Part shown: piece after piece, positions 1 to 6,863 of the stretch
Layout of the letters: each line of letters starts with the position of its first letter
Numbering within the stretch: the first letter of the stretch is position 1
From: Mariprofundaceae bacterium
GTDB taxonomy: Bacteria > Pseudomonadota > Zetaproteobacteria > Mariprofundales > Mariprofundaceae
Direction: 5' to 3'
NCBI GenBank assembly: GCA_027035825.1
Contig: JALVTX010000027.1
Span: 1-12,550 of the forward strand
DNA length: 12,550 bases
Program-made: the position numbers and the translations under genes
Notes under the pieces: model-generated
Database searches by the model: none
What the model was told of the DNA's origin: nothing
Seen by the model: only the letters and a program-made list of their open reading frames with translations

Positions 1-3000
1 CCTGGAGTTCGCGCTGCATGGCGCAGGCGATGTCCACGTCGTCCACCTGCGCCCAGATGGCTTCGCGCAGGGCGGCGCCATCCAGCATGAATTCCGCCGC
101 CATCAGGCCCTGGACGATCTCGCCGGTTGGGTGATCGAGCAGGGTTTCCAGGTGATGCACGGAACCCAGGCCCAGGTGGTTCAGCGCGTGGTTGGCGGCC
201 ATGGTGTGGATGATGTCGGCCGCCAGCGGGTGACGGGGGATGGCCCCGCGGAAGCGCCGGCGAATGGCCTCGGGGAAGTATTGCTCGAGCAGCGTCTCGC
301 GAAAGCCCGTCTGCTGCTCGAAACAGCAGGCCGACAGCTGCTCGTGGATGCGGTTCTTTTCATGCCCCAGCAGCACCGCCAGCTGCGGGCGCAGGGCCAG
401 CGTCGCGTCGTCGCGCATGCCCGGGTCGGTGGTTTCGTCCAGCCGCCCTTCCTCCATCAGCGCGTCGCGCAGCCGCTGCATGCGCGGCGGGTAGGCGGCG
501 GCCTCGCGCTCGGCCAGCGACAGCGCCCGGGACTGGTGCAGGTTGTCCCGCAGGCATTGCCCGGTGACGGCCTCGGTCAGGGACTTCAGCAGGCGGTTGC
601 GCCGGCCTGCGGGCAGCGAAATGCCGGTAACGTCCGAGCACAGGATCTTCAGGTTCACTTCGTGGTCGGACATGTCCACGCCGGCCGAGTTGTCGATGGA
701 GTCGGTGTTGATGAGGCCGCCGTGGGCGGCGTATTCCAGGCGAGCGGCCTGCGTGAAACCCAGGTTGCCGCCTTCGCAGACCACCTTGCAGCGCAATTCG
801 CGGGCGGTGACGCGCACGGCGTTGTTGGCCGGGTCGCGCACCTCGGCGTCGGTCTCGCTGGTGGCGCGAACGTAGGTGCCGATGCCGCCGTTGTAGAGCA
901 TGTCCACGGGCGCGGTGAGGATGGCGCGGATCAGCGCCTCGCCCGAGAGCGCGGTTTCCTCCACGCCCAGCGCCCGGCGCACGGGATCAGCCAGCGGGAT
1001 GCGCTTGGCCGTCCGCTCGAAGACGCCGCCGCCGTCGCTGATGAGGGCCTCGTCATACCCATCCCACCCCTGCCGCGCCTCGAACAGGCGCTTTCGTTCG
1101 GCGAAGGCGCGCTCGGGATCCGGGTCGGGGTCGAGAAAGATGTGGCGATGGTTGAAGGCGGCGACGAGCCTGAGGTTCGGGTTCAGGAGCATGCCGTTGC
1201 CGAACACGTCGCCGCTCATGTCGCCGATGCCGGCCACGGTGATGGCATCGCGCCAGGCGTTCACGCCCAGGGTGCGGAAATGCTCGGCGGCGCAGACCCA
1301 GGCGCCGCGCGCGGTGATGCCGATGGCCTTGTGGTCGTAGCCGTGACGACCGCCGCTGGCGAAGGCGTCGTCGAGCCAGAAACCGGCCAGCCGCGCTTCC
1401 TCGTTGGCGATGTCCGAGAAGCGGGCCGTGCCCTTGTCGGCGGCGACCACGAGGTAGGGATCGGCCATGTCGTCCGGGTGGATGCGAATGCCCGGCGGCG
1501 GCTCGGCCTCGCCGTGCACCAGGTTGTCGGTGAGGCGCAGGAGCGCGCGCACGAAGATGCGGTACTGCTCGCGGACGAACTCCTCGCCCGCGCCGCCGCG
1601 CGTCACGAAGCCGCCCTTGGCGCCGGTGGGCACGATCTGGCCGTTCTTGACGACCTGCGTGGCCATCAGTTCCAGCACCTCGGTGCGGAAGTCCGCCGGC
1701 CGGTCGGAATAACGCAAGCCGCCCCGAGCCACGGGGCCGGCGCGCAGATGCACGCCTTCCACGTGCACGCCGTGCACGAAGATTTCGCGCCACGGAACAG
1801 GATGGGGCGCATAGCCGAGGCGCGCGGGGTCAATCTTGATGGCCACCGGCTCGCCGGCCTCGCGGGCGAAGGCGTTGGTGCGCAGCCCGGCCTCCACCAG
1901 CTCGGCCAGGGCGCGGAACCAGCGGTCGTGGGTGAGGCTGGTGACCTGCTCCATGGCCTTGTCGAAGTCCAGCCTGGCCTGCGCCTCGTAGGACGCCGGC
2001 ATGGCCGGGCGGTGGCGGGCCTCGAACATGCGGTAGAGGCAGGCGGCGGCGCGCGGGTGCGCCCGCAGCATGCGCGTGAGCATCAGCGGCGCGGCGTCGG
2101 GCATCAGCTGCACCAGGTGATTGCGCAGCGTGATGATGACGGCGACCTGCGAGATGTCGAGCGCGGCCGTGAGCGTCAGTTCGTTGACCGGTTCGTCGTC
2201 GGCCTCGTCGTTGAGCACGTGGTCGAGCGCCAGCGACAGGCGGCCGATGTCCTCGGGCGTGATGGGCGCGTCGTGGGCGCACTGGAGGCTGCTCAGGTAG
2301 AGCGTTTCATCTTCCTCGTCGAAGCGCACCACGGCCTCGCTCATCGCGGTGAGGCCGAAGTTCTGGATGGTGGCCACGAGGTTGCCCAGCGGCTGGGGGC
2401 GGGCCGTGAAGATGTGAATTTCCACGCCGTCGGCGGCCTTGCGGACGTGGACGCGGGTGCGGCGATGTTCGCGCACCCAGTCCAGCGCCCGCATGTCGGT
2501 GATGAACTGCTCCGGGGGGAACAGTTCCTGGTAGATTGGCGGCAGGCGCTCCAGCCGCGCCAGCATGTCCGGCACGTCCAGCCGGCGCGCCCGCGCCAGC
2601 ACCTGCGCCTTGGCGCGATCCTTCCAGAAGATGACCGACTCCTGCACCGCGCGGGCGATGGCGCGCGCGTCGGGCTCCTGTTCGCAGAGGCAGGGGATGA
2701 TGAGCAGCCGCCGGTTGCCGATGCCGATGGAGTCGCGCCCTTGCGCCTCCATGCCGTGCTCGCGCAGGCGCGCCGTGATCTGCCGCGCCACGTTGGGCCC
2801 GAAGCGATCGGCGGGAATGCTGGCCAGCACCACGCGCATGATGCCGGGCGCGGGGGTGAAGATGGCGGTTCCGGTCTGCAAGGGCCCGGTGAGGTCGGCC
2901 ATCTGCTTGAGCGGGCGCATCCAGTCCTGGATGGGCGTGGCCAGGAGCAGCGGCTTGGGCAGGCGGTCGAAGATGGTGCGGATTTCCCGCCGGTAGAAGG

Positions 3001-3958
3001 CCGAATGCCGGAGCATCGGCGTCTCCAAGAGCCGCCCCCAGCGCTCGCGCAGCACGGGCGCCGCGCTGGCATTCGCGTAGCGGGCGCTGCGCGAGAAATG
3101 GCCGAGCAGGATGGCCTCTCGCACCTGTTTGCCCGATGACTTGCCCGATGTCCAGACGATGCGCACCACCTCCAGCGCCGCGGCGCTGTAGAGATAGTGC
3201 TGCGAGGCCGGCAGGTGCAGCCATTCCAGGCCCGGCTCGTCGCGCGGGGGCAGGGCGGCGAGATCGTCCGCGAGCCCCCGGGCCACCCGCTTTAGCACGC
3301 GCCGGTTGCGGAACAGTCCCAGCCGCCGTTCTCCGTCTTCGGGCGCCAGGCTTGCCACGCGCAGGCCGAAGAAGAGGTAGCGATCCGCGATCATCCAGCG
3401 CAACAGCTCGGCGGCTTCGGCGTTGCTTGCCTCGATGGCCTTGGCGGCCTGCCGGAGCTGCGCAAGCATGGCCGGGAAGTCGCGCACCGAGGCGTCCACG
3501 GCGCGCAGCACGGCGTCCAGATCGCGGGCGATGCGCGCGCCGTCCGGCGCCAGCGTGGCCGAGACGTGCACCGCGATGAACATGAAGTGGCCGGTTTCGC
3601 CGCCCTCCGGCGGCGCGAGGCGGGTGATGCAGCCCGCGGCGTCGCACTTGAGATGGAGCACCATGGTCTGCTGTTCCAGCGGCTGGATGCCCTGGCGGAC
3701 GAAATAGCCCTTGATGGCGTCCAGGTAGAAGGCCTGATCGGGACAGCGAATGGTGATGACGTGACGATGGAGGTGCTCGCGGCTGACCAGCCGCCAGCGC
3801 ATGGCCGTGCGCGTGCGTTCCGGCTCGGCCAGCAGGCGGGTGAAGTCATGCACCAGGGCGGCGGCCAGCCTCGGTGCGGGCGCGGGCAGGCGCTGTTGCC
3901 TGCGGGCCTGATCCAGCAGCTCGATGAGCTGCCGGCGCAGCGGGCGGAGATCGTTCAT
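1..3958 (-). CDS. gdhB: NAD-specific glutamate dehydrogenase, large (~180 kDa) type, C-terminus beyond window
   Basis: This gene encodes the large bacterial NAD-dependent glutamate dehydrogenase (Bac_GDH family), which oxidises L-glutamate to 2-oxoglutarate and ammonium in the cytoplasm. The reading frame is open from an ATG at 3958 to the left edge, giving 1319 codons; family members have about 1600 residues, so roughly the last 250-300 are missing here. The core is clear: GGLRYSDR begins at about residue 746, the substrate/catalytic lysines are K771 (QVVKNG) and K781 (AKGG), a glycine-rich nucleotide-binding stretch GDMSGDVFGNG lies near 905-920, and DHEVNLKIL lies near 1099-1107. The N-terminal regulatory region (FYLDAIKGYF near residue 80) is recognisable but looks shorter than in Pseudomonas GdhB. 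Frame continuity was checked by hand at several points and no frameshift was seen. There is no clear Shine-Dalgarno, but a -10-like box lies just upstream of the ATG. The family call is firm; the start is less certain. Confidence 0.93.
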   Translation of the reverse strand, partial: MNDLRPLRRQLIELLDQARRQQRLPAPAPRLAAALVHDFTRLLAEPERTRTAMRWRLVSREHLHRHVITIRCPDQAFYLDAIKGYFVRQGIQPLEQQTMVLHLKCDAAGCITRLAPPEGGETGHFMFIAVHVSATLAPDGARIARDLDAVLRAVDASVRDFPAMLAQLRQAAKAIEASNAEAAELLRWMIADRYLFFGLRVASLAPEDGERRLGLFRNRRVLKRVARGLADDLAALPPRDEPGLEWLHLPASQHYLYSAAALEVVRIVWTSGKSSGKQVREAILLGHFSRSARYANASAAPVLRERWGRLLETPMLRHSAFYRREIRTIFDRLPKPLLLATPIQDWMRPLKQMADLTGPLQTGTAIFTPAPGIMRVVLASIPADRFGPNVARQITARLREHGMEAQGRDSIGIGNRRLLIIPCLCEQEPDARAIARAVQESVIFWKDRAKAQVLARARRLDVPDMLARLERLPPIYQELFPPEQFITDMRALDWVREHRRTRVHVRKAADGVEIHIFTARPQPLGNLVATIQNFGLTAMSEAVVRFDEEDETLYLSSLQCAHDAPITPEDIGRLSLALDHVLNDEADDEPVNELTLTAALDISQVAVIITLRNHLVQLMPDAAPLMLTRMLRAHPRAAACLYRMFEARHRPAMPASYEAQARLDFDKAMEQVTSLTHDRWFRALAELVEAGLRTNAFAREAGEPVAIKIDPARLGYAPHPVPWREIFVHGVHVEGVHLRAGPVARGGLRYSDRPADFRTEVLELMATQVVKNGQIVPTGAKGGFVTRGGAGEEFVREQYRIFVRALLRLTDNLVHGEAEPPPGIRIHPDDMADPYLVVAADKGTARFSDIANEEARLAGFWLDDAFASGGRHGYDHKAIGITARGAWVCAAEHFRTLGVNAWRDAITVAGIGDMSGDVFGNGMLLNPNLRLVAAFNHRHIFLDPDPDPERAFAERKRLFEARQGWDGYDEALISDGGGVFERTAKRIPLADPVRRALGVEETALSGEALIRAILTAPVDMLYNGGIGTYVRATSETDAEVRDPANNAVRVTARELRCKVVCEGGNLGFTQAARLEYAAHGGLINTDSIDNSAGVDMSDHEVNLKILCSDVTGISLPAGRRNRLLKSLTEAVTGQCLRDNLHQSRALSLAEREAAAYPPRMQRLRDALMEEGRLDETTDPGMRDDATLALRPQLAVLLGHEKNRIHEQLSACCFEQQTGFRETLLEQYFPEAIRRRFRGAIPRHPLAADIIHTMAANHALNHLGLGSVHHLETLLDHPTGEIVQGLMAAEFMLDGAALREAIWAQVDDVDIACAMQRELQ

Positions 3959-3965
3959 GAATTCA

Positions 3966-3971
3966 ACTATA
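3966..3971 (-). promoter_or_regulatory. Possible -10 box for the glutamate dehydrogenase gene (leaderless mRNA?)
   Basis: The minus strand reads TATAGT here, 5 of 6 matches to the sigma-70 -10 consensus. It ends 7 bases before the gdhB ATG, so a transcript would begin at or next to the start codon, in keeping with the lack of a Shine-Dalgarno. At 16-18 base spacing there is no good -35 hexamer (TCATGG is the best placed), so the support is weak. Confidence 0.3.
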
Positions 3972-3975
3972 GCGG

Positions 3976-4004
3976 AAAATGCCGCGCACCATGAGGGTCG
4001 CGCA
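3976..4004 (-). terminator. Weak intrinsic-terminator-like hairpin after the aldo-keto reductase gene
   Basis: On the minus strand, right after the tas stop codon, GCGC(G)ACC pairs with GGTGCGC around a five-base loop CTCAT, with one bulged G. GGCA and then four T residues (3979-3976) follow. The stem is GC-rich but short and bulged, and the T run is short and set off by four bases, so termination would be partial at best. It lies in the 46-base gap between tas and gdhB, where an operon boundary is plausible. Confidence 0.3.
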
Positions 4005-5051
4005 TCAGGGAGCCGGGTTGGGATGGCGGCGGTGAATGGCCTCGATGCCCTCCAGCACCTCGTCGGAGAGATGCACGTCGAGGCTGGCGATGTCGGTTTC
4101 CAGTTGCGTCATCGTGGTGGCGCCGATCAGCACCGAGGTCACGAACGGGCGCGAGGCGACGAAGGCCAGCGCCATCTGCGCCGGGTCCAGGCCGTGTTCC
4201 CGGGCCAGGCGCACGTAGTCGGCGGTCGCCGCCCGCGCTTCCTCGCTGCTGTAGCGTGTGTAATGGGGAAAGCGCGTGAGCCTCGCCCCTTCGGGCCGCG
4301 CGCCGCCCAGGTATTTGCCCGAGAGCGTGCCAAAGGCCAGCGGCGAATAGGCCAGCAGGCCCACGTCCTCGCGCCAGGCGATTTCCGCCAGCCCCACCTC
4401 GAAGCTGCGATTGAGCAGGTTGTAGGGATTCTGGATGGAGACGATGCGCGGCAGGTTCCGGGTTTCGGCTGCGTGCAGGTGGCGCATCACGCCCCAGGGC
4501 GTTTCATTGGAGACGCCCACGTGGCGCACCTTGCCGGCCCGCACCAGCCGGTCGAGCGCCTCCAGGGTTTCCTCGATGGGCGTGGCGTCGGCGTCGTCCC
4601 CGGGAGTGAAGCCCAGCTTGCCGAAGAAGTTGGTCTGGCGTTCCGGCCAGTGGGTCTGGTAGAGGTCGAGCCAGTCCGTTTGCAGGCGATTGAGCGAAGC
4701 CTCGCAGGCGGCGATGATGTCGCGCGCGTTCAGCCTGGCGCGGCCGCCCCGGATGTGGGGGCACCAGCCCGTCGGGCCGCAGACCTTGCTCGCCAGCACG
4801 ATGCGGTCGCGCTTGCCGCTCTGCTTCAGCCAGCGGCCGATGATGGTTTCGGTCGCGCCATACGTCTCGGCGCGCGGCGGGATGGCATAGAGCTCGGCCG
4901 TGTCGAACAGGTTGACGTCTGCATCCAGCGCGTAGTCCATCTGGCGGAACGCGTCCTGTTCCGTGTTCTGCTCGCCCCAGGTCATCGTGCCCAGCCCGAT
5001 GAGGCTGACCTGGATGTCGGTGCGGCCCAGCTGGCGGTATTGCATGCTCAT
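4005..5051 (-). CDS. tas: Aldo/keto reductase, Tas family
   Basis: This is a cytoplasmic NAD(P)H-dependent aldo-keto reductase closely resembling Escherichia coli Tas. In 348 residues the TIM-barrel signature and tetrad are visible: D50, Y55 (AELY), K89 (ASKV) and H134 (YQTHWP). Further Tas-like landmarks are IPPRAET after the tyrosine, FGKLGF, VGVSNETPWGVMRHLH, NPYNLLNRSFEVGLAE and, near the C-terminus, the nucleotide-binding LIGATTM. The ATG at 5051 was chosen because it overlaps the hicA stop as ATGA; an ATG two codons later (5045) gives MQYRQLG, exactly the start of E. coli Tas, and is an equal alternative. An upstream ATG at 5081 would lie inside hicA and is unlikely. The physiological substrate is unknown; such enzymes reduce aldehydes and ketones, which fits the redox enzymes upstream. 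The family call is firm. Confidence 0.93.
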   Translation of the reverse strand: MSMQYRQLGRTDIQVSLIGLGTMTWGEQNTEQDAFRQMDYALDADVNLFDTAELYAIPPRAETYGATETIIGRWLKQSGKRDRIVLASKVCGPTGWCPHIRGGRARLNARDIIAACEASLNRLQTDWLDLYQTHWPERQTNFFGKLGFTPGDDADATPIEETLEALDRLVRAGKVRHVGVSNETPWGVMRHLHAAETRNLPRIVSIQNPYNLLNRSFEVGLAEIAWREDVGLLAYSPLAFGTLSGKYLGGARPEGARLTRFPHYTRYSSEEARAATADYVRLAREHGLDPAQMALAFVASRPFVTSVLIGATTMTQLETDIASLDVHLSDEVLEGIEAIHRRHPNPAP

Positions 5052-5236
5052 TTGATGGACTTTACGCCGAGGTCCTTGCAAATCTTGTTGGCCAGGACGT
5101 CGCTGATTTCATTGTGTCGGGGAATGGCCGAGCGAAGGTTCAGGGCGGGGTTGCGCCACCACGAATGGCGACCACCTTCTCGAACGGGCTCGCAACCCTG
5201 TTTGCGGAGATGGCGCAGCAGGTCCCGGCGTTTCAT
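5048..5236 (-). CDS. hicA: HicA-type mRNA interferase toxin
   Basis: This 62-residue protein has the small dsRBD-like fold signature of HicA toxins, which cleave mRNA independently of translation. The N-terminal RRDLLRHLRKQGC, the catalytic histidine in GGRHSWW (H24), the RSAIPRH strand and the C-terminal helix ISDVLANKICKDLGV are all present, and the length is normal for the family, so it looks intact. The start is fixed by a 4-base overlap (ATGA) with the hicB stop. Its own TGA overlaps the ATG of the aldo-keto reductase gene, so toxin translation is coupled to both neighbours. Antitoxin-first order (hicB then hicA) is the reverse of the E. coli arrangement but occurs widely. Whether the toxin is active here cannot be judged from sequence. 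Confidence 0.9.
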   Translation of the reverse strand: MKRRDLLRHLRKQGCEPVREGGRHSWWRNPALNLRSAIPRHNEISDVLANKICKDLGVKSIK

Positions 5237-5451
5237 GCCGCCAGCACGATGCGGGTCTCCTCATAGCCAGCGCCAGCGGCTTGCAGGGCGTCCTGACGGT
5301 TCATGTCCAGCGCTTCCTTCAAGGCTTCTCGCAGGCTCTGCTCCAGTTCTTCGCGGCTTGTTTCCTGGCAGTTGACGCCGGGGATTTCCTCAATCCAGCC
5401 AATCCACCAATCACCGTCGCGCTTGATGACGGCCGTGTATTCGTGGGTCAT
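5233..5451 (-). CDS. hicB: HicB-family antitoxin (short form)
   Basis: This 72-residue protein has the degraded RNase H-like fold of HicB antitoxins: a YTAVIKRDGDWWIGWIEEIPGVNCQ core, then a helix containing SREELEQSLREALKEAL. It should bind and neutralise HicA. The protein ends soon after this domain, with no added helix-turn-helix or ribbon-helix-helix segment, so autoregulation of a dedicated promoter is not evident. That fits its position inside a longer operon. The ATG at 5451 was preferred over one at 5469 because a strong Shine-Dalgarno (AGGGAGG) lies just upstream and the ATG overlaps the globin stop as ATGA. Assignment to the HicB/UPF0150 family is confident; partner specificity is inferred from adjacency. 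Confidence 0.88.
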   Translation of the reverse strand: MTHEYTAVIKRDGDWWIGWIEEIPGVNCQETSREELEQSLREALKEALDMNRQDALQAAGAGYEETRIVLAA

Positions 5452-5906
5452 GGCTGCCTCCCTTCGCATGTATTTTCGGGTTCCGGAACGATCAGCGGTT
5501 GCTCGTATTTCTGGTCAATGCGGCGGAAGGATTCGAGCGAGTCGTTTTCCACCTGTTTCCAGAAGGCCCGGTCAATCCTGAGCCAGCGCTCGATCAGCTC
5601 GGGCGCCAGCCTTTCCTCCTCCAGAGCCTCGCGCAGCAAAGCCTGGCGCACGAGCAGCAGCTTGCGGGGAATGAACATCCGCCGATGCGCCAGCTCCAGC
5701 GCGTGGCCGGCATAGCGCATGGGGCCGCCCATCTTCTGGCCCATGAACTGCGTCTGGCGGAACTCGATGGCTTCCTGGCTGTGGCCGGCGAAGAAGCGGC
5801 CCAGCCAGGGGTGGGCATACACCTTGTCATAGAATCGCTTGTGAACCCGATCCAGCGTGGGCTTGCCGCCCACGGCGTCGAACAGCGATTCGCGCCGGCG
5901 GCTCAC
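5448..5906 (-). CDS. Truncated haemoglobin (2-over-2 globin)
   Basis: This 152-residue protein matches truncated haemoglobins, soluble haem proteins that bind O2, NO or related ligands. Visible elements are the N-terminal LFDAVGGKPTLDRVHKRFYD with the B10-position tyrosine (Y26), a PWLGRFF segment, FMGQKMGGPMRYAGH in the E region, and a likely proximal histidine H74 in ELAHRRMFI. The C-terminal tail of about 25 residues (charged, proline-rich) extends beyond the globin core. The GTG at 5906 was chosen because it overlaps the stop of the zinc ribbon gene as GTGA and places the globin motif at the usual distance from the N-terminus; an upstream ATG at 5936 would add ten residues inside that gene. 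The subgroup (1, 2 or 3) was not resolved. NO or oxygen handling is a reasonable inference from the redox neighbours. Confidence 0.85.
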   Translation of the reverse strand: MSRRRESLFDAVGGKPTLDRVHKRFYDKVYAHPWLGRFFAGHSQEAIEFRQTQFMGQKMGGPMRYAGHALELAHRRMFIPRKLLLVRQALLREALEEERLAPELIERWLRIDRAFWKQVENDSLESFRRIDQKYEQPLIVPEPENTCEGRQP

Positions 5907-6124
5907 TGGCAGGCCGGGCAGGCCCCGGCGCCGCATGCGGGCGCGGGCGCGCAGGCATCGCCGCAGGGCGCATCGGAGCTGGCCGCGCCCACCGCGTGGG
6001 CGGACATCAGCTTGTCCAGCTTATCACTCTCGCAACGCGGGCAGGCCACGACCTCGTCCTTGCGCAGCACCAGCGTTTCGAACTCGTGGCCGCAGGATGC
6101 GCAGCGGTATTCATAGATGGGCAT
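5903..6124 (-). CDS. FmdB-family zinc ribbon protein
   Basis: This 73-residue protein begins with the diagnostic FmdB/CxxC_CXXC_SSSS pattern MPIYEYRCASCGHEFE. Two zinc-knuckle pairs are visible, C8/C11 and C28/C31, followed by a helix KLDKLMSAHAV. The C-terminal tail from residue 50 is rich in Ala, Pro and Cys, with five further cysteines (C54, C58, C64, C69, C72) that could hold metal or form disulfides. FmdB proteins are named as putative regulators, but their function is poorly defined. The ATG has a near-ideal Shine-Dalgarno (GGAGGTGA) upstream, suggesting strong independent initiation after the 94-base gap. Its stop overlaps the GTG of the globin gene. Confidence 0.88.
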   Translation of the reverse strand: MPIYEYRCASCGHEFETLVLRKDEVVACPRCESDKLDKLMSAHAVGAASSDAPCGDACAPAPACGAGACPACQ

Positions 6125-6218
6125 GCATCACCTCCGTGAACGCTTGGGTGAAAGGTTGTCCGTTGGCCGGCAAGGCCATGATTGCCGATGCTATCGGGGG
6201 GAACCCGCGCCGGGCAAG
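6125..6218 (-). promoter_or_regulatory. 94-base gap with a short palindrome; possible internal control region
   Basis: This is the largest gap between genes in the window. It contains a 13-base inverted repeat, CCGAT-GCT-ATCGG (6185-6197, plus strand), and ends in the strong Shine-Dalgarno of the FmdB gene. No convincing -35/-10 pair was found by eye, and the hairpin has no T run, so neither a promoter nor a terminator is claimed. An operator or a weak internal promoter is possible. Confidence 0.25.
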
Positions 6219-6863
6219 TCACGCATCGAAGCCGGTCTTCCGGTGGGTGTTGTCGCAAAAGGGCTTGAACTGGCTTTCGCCGCAGCGGCAGAAGGAGGCC
6301 CGCGCAAACCAGCCGGACGAGCGGCCATCGCCGTCCATCAGTTCGAACGGGCCGGCCAGCTTCAGCGAGCCGCCCGGCCGGTAGCGCACGTCCAGCGCGC
6401 CCTTGGCCGGCGCATCCAGCCGCTCGAAGTGGCCGGCGAGGATCACATGGCCGTTGTCGCTGAATCCGTCGCGGTGCGATTCGTCGCAATATGGCATGTT
6501 GCGCGAGCGGCCGCAGCGGCAGAAGGCGGCGGCGAAGGCAGGTTCTTCCTGCCCGTTCACGCTCATGGTCCCGCGCACGTAGAGGGGGCCGTCGCGGACG
6601 ATGCGAACCATGTTTCGCGCAAGATCCGGGTGGAGCAGCGCCCCGGTGTCCGGGTCGCGCGCGCGCAGCGCGCCGGTGGGGCAGGCGTCGCAGACGCGGA
6701 CGACGTCGTCCCTGGAGGCGCCGTCCGGGCGCACCCAGCGGCCGCGGCGCTGGGTGTCGAACACCTCGGGCAGCGCCCGGGTGCAGTCGCCGGTGTGGAT
6801 GCAGCGCGCGAGCTCGAACTCGACAACCACGTCCTTGCCCTCGTAGCGGTGAATGCGGCTCAA
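6219..6863 (-). CDS. 4Fe-4S mono-cluster domain fused to two CDGSH-type iron-sulfur domains
   Basis: The protein (214 residues) has three metal sites. Residues 1-70 form a divergent ferredoxin-like domain (Fer4_19 type) with C21, C27, C58 and C61 in CIHTGDC and CDACPTGAL. Two CDGSH-like motifs follow: CRCGRSRNMPYCDESH (C115, C117, C126, H130) and CRCGESQFKPFCDNTH (C192, C194, C203, H207). The 3Cys-1His ligands are kept, but the central glycine of CDGSH is Glu in the first and Asn in the second. Role: probably electron transfer or redox/iron sensing in the cytoplasm; no substrate is known. A TTG start at 6863 is proposed because it has a GGAGG six bases upstream, overlaps the upstream stop as TTGA, and gives the N-terminus SRIHRYEGKD; an ATG at 6887 would give eight more residues and overlap the upstream gene by 28 bases. 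A 94-base gap follows. Confidence 0.87.
   Translation of the reverse strand: MSRIHRYEGKDVVVEFELARCIHTGDCTRALPEVFDTQRRGRWVRPDGASRDDVVRVCDACPTGALRARDPDTGALLHPDLARNMVRIVRDGPLYVRGTMSVNGQEEPAFAAAFCRCGRSRNMPYCDESHRDGFSDNGHVILAGHFERLDAPAKGALDVRYRPGGSLKLAGPFELMDGDGRSSGWFARASFCRCGESQFKPFCDNTHRKTGFDA

Noticed and set aside
131..3139. A 1002-codon open frame on the plus strand
   Set aside because: It is antisense to the glutamate dehydrogenase gene, whose minus-strand frame carries clear family motifs. The plus-strand translation is low-complexity (Gly, Ala, Val, His, Arg-rich), as expected from the complement of GC-biased codons.
2307..3647. A 446-codon minus-strand open frame
   Set aside because: It lies in a different minus frame from the glutamate dehydrogenase frame and translates to Arg/Ala-rich sequence without motifs.
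3924..5375. A 483-codon open frame on the plus strand
   Set aside because: It is antisense to tas and hicBA and shows no family motif.
6200..6218. CCCG-GCG-CGGG hairpin after the three-domain Fe-S gene as a terminator
   Set aside because: The stem is only four base pairs and no T run follows on the minus strand.
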